Source: Flagellimonas lutaonensis (lineage in GTDB: Bacteria > Bacteroidota > Bacteroidia > Flavobacteriales > Flavobacteriaceae). Taken from it: 64,000 nucleotides of DNA. Made by a program: the position numbers and the translations under genes. Below the pieces are notes generated by a model, which did no database searches, had not been told where the DNA came from, and saw nothing but the letters and a program-made list of their open reading frames with translations. The stretch covers positions 3,026,001-3,090,000 of the forward strand of contig NZ_CP011071.1 in the NCBI RefSeq assembly GCF_000963865.1. Reading direction: 5' to 3'. Of this stretch, positions 58,997 through 64,000 are shown in pieces (within the stretch, counting starts at the first letter, position 1; each line of letters begins with the position of its first letter).

Positions 58997-59698
58997 ATGA
59001 AGAAAACCTTAAAGGTTGCCGGAATTATTTTGGGTGCACTGTTTCTATCGGCCGTTGTTTTGCTATGGATAAAGCACGAACCCTTGCCAGAGGGACAAGC
59101 AGGCCCACAAGCGGATGCGTTGGCAAAAAAAATGCTCAATGCCCTAAACCACCGGGCATATAAGGAAACCCGATACTTGGAATGGTCTTTTCGAAACGGC
59201 GCCAACCGCTACGTGTGGGACAAAGATCTGGGAAAGGCAAAGGTAGTGAGTGGAAAGGTGACCGTTAACCTAAACCTGAACGACCCCTCAAGCAGCAAAG
59301 TCTTGAAAAACGGGAAAAAAGTGCATGGCCCTGATAGAAAAAAGGAAATCGAACAAGCCCTTGACAAATTCAACAATGATTCCTTTTGGCTGGTGGCACC
59401 CTATAAAGTGTTCGATAAGGGAACCCAGCGTTCACTTGTAACACTTGCCGATGGCAGCGAGGCTTTGTTGGTGACCTACACATCGGGCGGCACTACCCCC
59501 GGTGACAGCTATTTATGGTTGCTGAATGAAGATGGATTCCCATATGCCTATAAAATGTGGGCCAAGATCATACCCATTGGGGGTATTGAAGCCACTTGGG
59601 ACGATTGGCTGGTTACCCAGAGTGGGGCTTTTTTGCCCAAATCACACGAATTGGGTCCCCTAACTTTAGAGCTGGGGAATGTTAAAGGATATAATTAG
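58997..59698 (+). CDS. membrane-anchored protein, hypothetical
   Basis: The protein has 233 residues. An N-terminal helix (KVAGIILGALFLSAVVLLWI) anchors it in the membrane, and the rest is extracytoplasmic and beta-rich (YLEWSFRNGANRYVWDKDLG, SFWLVAPYKVFDKGTQRSLV, WLLNEDGFPYAYKMWAKI, GIEATWDDWLVTQSGAFLP). It has the look of a LolA-like or outer-membrane lipoprotein carrier fold but no specific motif allows a firm call. An SDR gene follows after 6 bp and a DUF3124 gene after that, so these form a small operon. Confidence 0.7.
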   Translation: MKKTLKVAGIILGALFLSAVVLLWIKHEPLPEGQAGPQADALAKKMLNALNHRAYKETRYLEWSFRNGANRYVWDKDLGKAKVVSGKVTVNLNLNDPSSSKVLKNGKKVHGPDRKKEIEQALDKFNNDSFWLVAPYKVFDKGTQRSLVTLADGSEALLVTYTSGGTTPGDSYLWLLNEDGFPYAYKMWAKIIPIGGIEATWDDWLVTQSGAFLPKSHELGPLTLELGNVKGYN

Positions 59699-59704
59699 AA
59701 AAGT

Positions 59705-60307
59705 ATGAAAATATTAGTGGTCGGTGGTCATGGTACCATTGGAAAACGAGTGGTCGAAACGCTTTTACAAAAAGATAAGGTTATTGTTGCAGGGCGAAAG
59801 AAGGGCGATGTTTTGGTTGATATCGCCGATAGTGCCTCTATTGAAAAAATGTTCAAAGAAATTGGCAATGTCGATGCCATTGTCTGTATAGCCGGTGAGG
59901 CCAAATGGGCAGACTTTTCGGTGCTCTCTGAAGAGGATCACTACATCGGCATCAAAAGTAAAATGATGGGACAGGTTAACCTTGTTCGCATCGGCCAGCA
60001 CTACCTCAACCAAGATGGCTCTTTTACACTGACCACAGGTATCTTGGCCGAAGATCCCGTGGTGCGAACCACCAGTGCGGCCATGGTCAACGGCGCAATT
60101 CACAGTTTTGTAAAGGCAGCAGCCTTAGAGCTGACAAGGGGGCGCCGCATCAATGTAGTGGCCGCCGGAATGGTCGAAGACGCCTACGAAAAATATAAAG
60201 ACTTCTTTCCGGGCCACAACCCGGTACCCATGCGAAAAGTGGTGAACGGGTATGTTCGCAGCATCTATGGCAAAGGCAATGGTGCTATTATCAGAATTTA
60301 TGAATAA
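59705..60307 (+). CDS. short-chain dehydrogenase/reductase
   Basis: The protein has 200 residues. ILVVGGHGTIGKRVVETLLQ is the glycine-rich NAD(P) motif. The catalytic region is weak: FTLTTGILAEDPVVRTTSAA holds a Ser/Thr cluster, but the usual YxxxK is replaced by a segment without tyrosine (AAMVNGAIHSFVKAAALELT), as in several short SDRs of this type. Cofactor binding is likely; the substrate is unknown. It sits between a membrane-anchored protein and a DUF3124 protein. Confidence 0.88.
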   Translation: MKILVVGGHGTIGKRVVETLLQKDKVIVAGRKKGDVLVDIADSASIEKMFKEIGNVDAIVCIAGEAKWADFSVLSEEDHYIGIKSKMMGQVNLVRIGQHYLNQDGSFTLTTGILAEDPVVRTTSAAMVNGAIHSFVKAAALELTRGRRINVVAAGMVEDAYEKYKDFFPGHNPVPMRKVVNGYVRSIYGKGNGAIIRIYE

Positions 60308-60319
60308 CTTATCAAAGAA

Positions 60320-60847
60320 ATGAAAAGGTCGCGATTGTATCATATGGCACTGGTCTTGGTTGTTTTTTCTTTGGCAGCATCGTCCTGTGATGAAACCACC
60401 AAAGGAAAAAGACCAAAAATCAGCGATTTTGATAATAGGGCCGCTGAAATAAAACCAAGCGACAGTTTGCAGTATGGTTCAACGTATCTTTCTGTTTATT
60501 CACAGATTTATAGTTTTTCAGAAAATGCGATCCATGACCTTACGGCAACCGTCAGTTTTCACAATACGAGTAGCTCAGAGAACATTATCATCACCAAAGC
60601 CGATTATTTCAACACTGATGGTGATATCATAAAATCGTACGTCAATACCCCAGTGTATATAAGGCCCTTGGAGACCCTGCAGATTGTTATTGCCGAAGAA
60701 GATGAGGATGGCGGCACTGGAGGCAACTTTATTTTTGATTGGGCAAAGGCACCTGAAAAACCAGAACCGTTGTTTGAGGCTGTTATGATTTCAACAGTGG
60801 GGCAACAGGGATTATCATTCACAACCGTTGGGCGTCGTATCCAATAA
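60320..60847 (+). CDS. DUF3124 lipoprotein
   Basis: The protein has 175 residues with a lipobox ASSC near residue 23. YGSTYLSVYSQIYSFSENAI, LTATVSFHNTSSSENIIITK, VYIRPLETLQIVIAEEDEDG and GNFIFDWA match DUF3124, a small extracytoplasmic beta-sandwich family of unknown function. It is the last gene of the operon beginning at 58997 and converges with the channel gene, with only 4 bp between them. Confidence 0.87.
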   Translation: MKRSRLYHMALVLVVFSLAASSCDETTKGKRPKISDFDNRAAEIKPSDSLQYGSTYLSVYSQIYSFSENAIHDLTATVSFHNTSSSENIIITKADYFNTDGDIIKSYVNTPVYIRPLETLQIVIAEEDEDGGTGGNFIFDWAKAPEKPEPLFEAVMISTVGQQGLSFTTVGRRIQ

Positions 60848-60851
60848 TCCG

Positions 60852-61924
60852 TTAAAGTTCCGATAATCCATATTCGCTGAGCACCACCTGCCATTGGGGG
60901 CTTTCGATGATTTCCAAAATACGTAGTGAGATGGCCTGTTCCAACTCAATGGAGTCTTTGTTGACACCAAAAGCATAGAATTGCACATCAAACTTCAACG
61001 GCAGCACTTCGAGTTGTTGCAGGCTCGAGTCTTTTTTTATACGGTGTCTTACAATGGGAGCGTCGTAAATAAAGGCCTCTATTTTACGCTTCTTAAGGTC
61101 CACTAGCCCCGGCACTACCCCATCATAGGTTTGAACATTTTTAAAAAAGTGGGTTCTTAGAAACTCATCGGCCTCTGAGCTTTTGACGGTTCCTACCCTT
61201 CGGTCTTTAAAGTCGCTGAAATCTGCCGTTTCGTTGGCCAATTGGTTCACGGTCAAGCTCGATGCGATACTGGCGGTCAGGCCCGAAATAAATAACAGGC
61301 CTGCAAACATAAGGCCAAGGCAGTGATTTTTCCCATTCGGGTCTTTGGGGCCTTGTCTCCGTACCCTACAGTGGTCAGGGTCACAACAGACCACCAGAGT
61401 CCATCCCACAACCCTTTGGCACCAGGGCGAAAATCTTGGGGATTTTTCCTGCGTTCGAACAACCAGGCCAGAATCCCGAAAAACATCAAAATAAAGAACA
61501 ACAATAAAAATCCGCGTAAAAAGTTTAGCTGAAAGAATGACTGTACAAACTGCTTTATTTTTTGGAACGATGATTTTTTGGCCACCACTATCGTCGAATG
61601 TGAGGCATAAAAAGAATCGGTAAATTCCATCTCCTTGCTTCTGTCACTTGTAATGGTCAAAGGGTTGATGCAGACATCGATGTTGCCCGCCTTTAACGAA
61701 TCGAGCATTTGGGAAAAGTTCATGCGAACCATGGTATAGGGCAAACCGAGATCTTCGCTCACCCGTTTCCAGAGCCAAACGTTGATGCCCTCTAACCGAC
61801 CGACCTCCTTTTCTATGATGAATGGCGCAGCTGGCGCATAACCGACCAATAAGGTGTCTTTTCCTTCACTGGAAAAAGCAAATGCCGAGCAAAGGAAAAT
61901 TGCAAAAAGTATGGTTCTCTTCAT
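60852..61924 (-). pseudogene. GluR0-like ligand-gated potassium channel gene, interrupted by a frameshift
   Basis: The first frame (61924 to 61277) gives a signal peptide, ligand-binding lobe 1 (LLVGYAPAAPFIIEKEVGRL), a membrane helix (about 134-155) and the pore with TLTTVGYGDKAPKTRMGK (filter TVGYGD near 185). It then runs into a stop. The next frame, read about 8 codons earlier, continues LMFAGLLFISGLTASIASSL and the second binding lobe to 60852 (RRVGTVKSSEADEFL, YDAPIVRHRIKKDSSLQ). One missing base at about 61308-61316 explains both. The intact ancestor would be a tetrameric amino-acid-gated K+ channel. It could be a mutation, a sequencing error or a real recoding site. Confidence 0.88.
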
Positions 61925-62006
61925 AAGGAAACCGGGTTGGCGTACTAAATATAGTATAAAAGGCTTAAACGCACCCCTTTTTGTTGCGTGCCTATGACCG
62001 ATATCA

Positions 62007-62037
62007 TTGTAGCATCTTCGTACTCAGAATACCTTTG
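62007..62037 (+). promoter_or_regulatory. complete promoter of the 62057 gene
   Basis: TTG (62007-62009), a 20-nt spacer and TACCTTTG (62030-62037) match the Bacteroidota promoter consensus; the ATG at 62057 is 19 nt further. Confidence 0.72.
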
Positions 62038-62056
62038 TTTCCATAATCAAAAGAAG

Positions 62057-62503
62057 ATGAAGTCAACATTGAAAATGCTTATTCTTGTCAGCATGTTGGT
62101 AGCAATTACAGGCTATGCCCAAAATGGCATCGGTGAGCGGAACGGAGTGGTCGAAGAGGCCATCCCCATAGCGCTTATTGAAATGAACGGTACAATTGAA
62201 AAAGTAAACGAGGGGCCGTGTACCTATACGGTGGGCAATGCGGTCAACGGTATACATTTGATGGTATTGACCGAGAACCAAGAAATGGTCAACGTGCATC
62301 TGGGTCCCACATGGGCCATTTCGGTATGGGTCGATGGTATGGAGCATGGTACACATGTTGACCTAGTGGTATTCAGAACCGAAAAACTTCCCATTGGACA
62401 TTACATAGCCAAAGAATTGGAATGGGACGGACAAAGGGCCCAATTTCGTGATGGATATTTGAAGCCCTTTTGGGCGGGTCGTTATGGCAAAGAGGCTTGG
62501 TAA
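62057..62503 (+). CDS. small secreted protein, hypothetical
   Basis: From ATG at 62057 the protein has 148 residues with a signal peptide (MKSTLKMLILVSMLVAITGY, cleavage near GYAQ). The mature part is beta-rich (NGTIEKVNEGPCTYTVGNAV, VNVHLGPTWAISVWVDGMEH, VDLVVFRTEKLPIGHYIAKE) and resembles an OB-type fold of small periplasmic proteins, with one cysteine. The family is not recognised. Its promoter is complete and its terminator extends into the end of the convergent repressor gene. Confidence 0.72.
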   Translation: MKSTLKMLILVSMLVAITGYAQNGIGERNGVVEEAIPIALIEMNGTIEKVNEGPCTYTVGNAVNGIHLMVLTENQEMVNVHLGPTWAISVWVDGMEHGTHVDLVVFRTEKLPIGHYIAKELEWDGQRAQFRDGYLKPFWAGRYGKEAW

Positions 62504-62525
62504 CGCAGACCATCCAATGTTTGGT

Positions 62526-62575
62526 CAGGTCGGTCAGGGCGCTACTAATTTTTTACCTGGCCGACCTGTTTTTTT
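62526..62575 (+). terminator. terminator of the 62057 gene, overlapping the end of the repressor gene
   Basis: CAGGTCGGTCAGG (62526-62538) and CCTGGCCGACCTG (62556-62568) pair over 13 bp with one G-T, loop of 17, then TTTTTTT (62569-62575). The 3' arm and T-run lie within the last codons of the repressor gene that ends at 62545. Confidence 0.75.
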
Positions 62576-63306
62576 AACTCTTCCATCGACTGTTGCAACT
62601 GCTTGAGCAATCCACGCTCTGTGGTGGCGTTCACATCAAAGGTAAGCTTGCTGCTAACCTCCCAAATCTCCTGTATTTGAAAGGGTTTGATGTCGTACGG
62701 CGGATACGCCTCGTTAAGCGAGACCAAGGTGATATTGTTAGAATTGGGCCTTCGCTCTATTTTTTTGACCATTACGGAGTCTTGCAACACCACTACGTAC
62801 ATCTTATTTGCATTGACGTGGTCAATATGTTCAATGGCACGGGCCAGCACCCAATCGCCCGGTCTCAGGTTGGGGAGCATACTGTCGCCCTCTACCTGAA
62901 AACCGCGGTACGTGGCGTTTCTAAATTCGGGTATCGGCATATCGAACGCCGGTAGTTGCCGGTACCAACTGGTGTCTGTTATGTTCTGCGGATAACCGGC
63001 CGCCGCCTTGGCATTGACCAACACCATATTGTCTTGGTCTGAGGTATCGACTGTCACCACTTTTGGTATGACACTGACTTTCGAGGTCTCAAGATATTTT
63101 TCATCGCTCTCACCAAAAAGCCATAGCGGGTTGATTTTAAATTGGCGCAACAGTTCGGTCACTACCTTGCCCGATAGCTTCGTGCGCCCACGCTCAATAT
63201 CGGCCGTGGTGTTTGATACGCCCAACAATTCGGCAAACTCGGTCTGTGTGTAATCGAGTTCCCGCCTAATTTCGACAAACCGTTTTAGTGTGATTTCGTT
63301 TTCCAT
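62545..63306 (-). CDS. XRE-type repressor with S24 peptidase-like domain (LexA/CI-like)
   Basis: The protein has 253 residues. The N-terminal helix-turn-helix (RFVEIRRELDYTQTEFAELL, GVSNTTADIERGRTKLSG) is followed by a linker with an Ala-Gly cleavage candidate (A103-G104 in AAAGYP), and the S24 domain: VEGDSMLPNLRPGD (catalytic Ser142) and DSVMVKKIERR (Lys181). The C-terminal tail is coiled coil. It should repress DNA-damage or related genes and be inactivated by self-cleavage. Its own promoter holds one of four TGGAA-N3-TTCCA operators and the divergent radical SAM gene has three. No phage genes are nearby. Confidence 0.92.
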   Translation of the reverse strand: MENEITLKRFVEIRRELDYTQTEFAELLGVSNTTADIERGRTKLSGKVVTELLRQFKINPLWLFGESDEKYLETSKVSVIPKVVTVDTSDQDNMVLVNAKAAAGYPQNITDTSWYRQLPAFDMPIPEFRNATYRGFQVEGDSMLPNLRPGDWVLARAIEHIDHVNANKMYVVVLQDSVMVKKIERRPNSNNITLVSLNEAYPPYDIKPFQIQEIWEVSSKLTFDVNATTERGLLKQLQQSMEELKKQVGQVKN

Positions 63307-63319
63307 TTTTCGTGCTATT

Positions 63320-63380
63320 TTTAATTCCCGCGTGGGTAGGAATCCATCGCTGCTCCATCATCGGGTCTCGACTGCTCCCT
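63320..63380. repeat. intergenic repeat (ATTCCCGCG...GGAATCC type) in the repressor leader
   Basis: ATTCCCGCGTGGGTAGGAATCC near 63323-63344 is an imperfect hairpin of the widespread WIPTHAG-type repeat (that peptide appears when it is translated on the minus strand). It is joined by GGGTCTCGACTGCTC (63363-63377), the exact complement of the 15-mer at 28236-28250. It lies in the predicted 5' leader of the repressor mRNA. Confidence 0.7.
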
Positions 63381-63411
63381 ATTGGCATATGGACGATCTG
63401 ACAGAATATCC

Positions 63412-63442
63412 CAAATATACGTGAATTAGGAATATATCCAAA
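63412..63442 (-). promoter_or_regulatory. complete promoter of the repressor gene
   Basis: On the minus strand TTTG (63442-63439), a 19-nt spacer and TATATTTG (63419-63412) match the consensus. Operator site 1 (63429-63439) lies between the two elements. Confidence 0.75.
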
Positions 63443-63504
63443 AATTGTTTTGGAATATTTCCATATATTGGAATATTTCCATATTTTTGATTGGAATATT
63501 TCCA
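63429..63504. promoter_or_regulatory. four GGAATATTTCC operator sites spaced 23-18-23
   Basis: GGAATATATCC at 63429-63439 and three exact TGGAATATTTCCA sites at 63451, 63469 and 63492 have core starts at 63429, 63452, 63470 and 63493, so the spacings are 23, 18 and 23. Each core is GGAA-N3-TTCC, a dyad. The first sits in the repressor promoter, the last ends 4 nt before the radical SAM ATG. Binding by the adjacent S24 repressor would shut both genes. Confidence 0.82.
63482..63489 (+). promoter_or_regulatory. -7 box TATTTTTG of the radical SAM gene
   Basis: This is an exact TAnnTTTG match between operator sites 3 and 4, 19 nt before the ATG at 63509. No -33 TTG is at the usual distance. Confidence 0.65.
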
Positions 63505-63508
63505 AGTC

Positions 63509-64000
63509 ATGAACTTCGAACGTATCAAAGAAAAACTTAACATATTGGCCGATGCGGCAAAATACGATGTGTCATGTGCCAGCAGTGGCAGTACGCGTGC
63601 CAACAAGAACAAAGGGCTGGGCAACAGTACCGGAATGGGCATCTGCCATAGCTATACCGAAGATGGGCGCTGCGTGTCGCTGCTGAAGATTTTGTTGACC
63701 AATCATTGCATTTACGATTGTGCCTATTGCGTAACACGGCGAAGCAACGATGTAAAACGTGCTGCCTTCAAGATCCAAGAAGTGGTAGACCTGACTATTA
63801 ATTTTTATCGTCGGAATTATATAGAGGGCCTATTCTTGAGTTCCGGTATATTTAAAAATCCCGAATATACCATGGAACGCTTGGTGGCGGTGGCCAAAAA
63901 ACTGCGTGAGGAAGAAAATTTTAATGGCTACATCCATCTTAAGTCCATTCCCGGGGCAAGCGATGAATTAATGTATGAGGCCGGGTTGTATGCAGACCGT
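63509..64000 (+). CDS. putative DNA modification/repair radical SAM protein, N-terminal part (cut by window end)
   Basis: The first 164 residues are present. FERIKEKLNILADAAKYDVS, then GICHSYTEDGRCVSLLKILL and TNHCIYDCAYCVTRRSND give a CxxxCxxC radical SAM cluster (C-IYD-C-AY-C), followed by LFLSSGIFKNPEYTMERLV. This matches the radical SAM family that is usually followed by a uracil-DNA-glycosylase-like DUF4130 partner; the partner would lie beyond the window. The role in DNA modification or repair is inferred from the family name and fits the SOS-like operators in front of it. Confidence 0.9.
   Translation, partial: MNFERIKEKLNILADAAKYDVSCASSGSTRANKNKGLGNSTGMGICHSYTEDGRCVSLLKILLTNHCIYDCAYCVTRRSNDVKRAAFKIQEVVDLTINFYRRNYIEGLFLSSGIFKNPEYTMERLVAVAKKLREEENFNGYIHLKSIPGASDELMYEAGLYADR

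Noticed and set aside
62545-63306. Prophage repressor
   Set aside because: The S24/XRE fold also occurs in phage CI proteins, but no integrase, structural or replication genes are near and the divergent gene is a cellular radical SAM family.
63429-63504. Possible minisatellite or CRISPR
   Set aside because: The four short dyads have unequal, symmetric spacing and overlap promoter elements of two genes, as expected for repressor sites.
1-64000. tRNA or rRNA genes
   Set aside because: Intergenic regions were read for cloverleaf signatures and conserved rRNA stretches; none were recognised, though a covariance-model scan could not be run.

Overview
The window reads as chromosome of a marine-type member of the Bacteroidota, most likely Flavobacteriaceae. 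The evidence is the -7 promoter box TAnnTTTG in front of many genes, the large number of lipoproteins with acidic residues after the lipobox cysteine, and Bacteroidota-typical families (DUF4251, DUF5916, DUF1080, DUF4139 with CarboxypepD_reg, TPR-HTH regulators, the E1 alpha/beta fusion). The genus is not determined. No rRNA, tRNA, CRISPR array, insertion sequence or phage module was recognised. Both ends cut genes: an MscS-like channel at the left and a radical SAM DNA modification/repair protein at the right.

Layout. 0-10 kb: membrane transport plus secreted and lipoprotein enzymes (EamA exporter, DUF1080 hydrolase, amidohydrolase, DUF5916 outer-membrane protein, Kazal inhibitor, PQQ-type sugar dehydrogenase). 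10-24 kb: housekeeping and envelope genes (FKBP, cold-shock protein, hibernation factor, lipocalin-OmpA pair, branched-chain E1 fusion, 2OG oxygenase, SUI1, nucleoside phosphorylase, response regulator, uracil-DNA glycosylase). 24-30 kb: an epimerase/DUF1611 pair that may convert D-glutamate, a second DUF1080 lipoprotein, and a SatD-like regulator with DUF3307 behind an array of three palindromes. 30-36 kb: mutS2, then an AT-rich segment with a cholesterol-dependent-cytolysin homologue and a divergent membrane-bound TPR-HTH regulator. 36-48 kb: DCC protein, DUF4139/TonB-plug fusion, an overlapping operon of ATP-grasp ligase, N-formylglutamate amidohydrolase-like enzyme and DUF1704 peptidase, a dicarboxylate symporter, aroC, an LpxH-like phosphoesterase and a large FAD/Fe-S oxidase. 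48-64 kb: TlpA-like thioredoxin, LVIVD lipoprotein, rhomboid, acyltransferase, fhs, glmM, ACP phosphodiesterase, gamma-glutamyltransferase, small envelope genes, a frameshifted glutamate-receptor-type K+ channel, and an S24/XRE repressor facing the radical SAM gene.

Most striking points. (1) The cytolysin/regulator pair lies in an AT-rich block whose edges fall inside the two flanking coding sequences, and six ATGGAC boxes, several spaced 11 or 22 bp, lie between the two genes. (2) Two regulator genes have unusually clean operator arrays: ATAAG-N8-CTTAT three times at exact 29-bp steps before the SatD-like gene, and TGGAATATTTCCA (three exact, one degenerate) spaced 23-18-23 between the S24 repressor and the radical SAM gene. 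(3) The ATP-grasp/amidohydrolase/DUF1704 operon looks like a peptide-bond making and breaking module with no known substrate. (4) Three genes have their ATG exactly 4 nt after the -7 box, which predicts leaderless mRNAs. All functions are read from sequence by eye; no database search was run.
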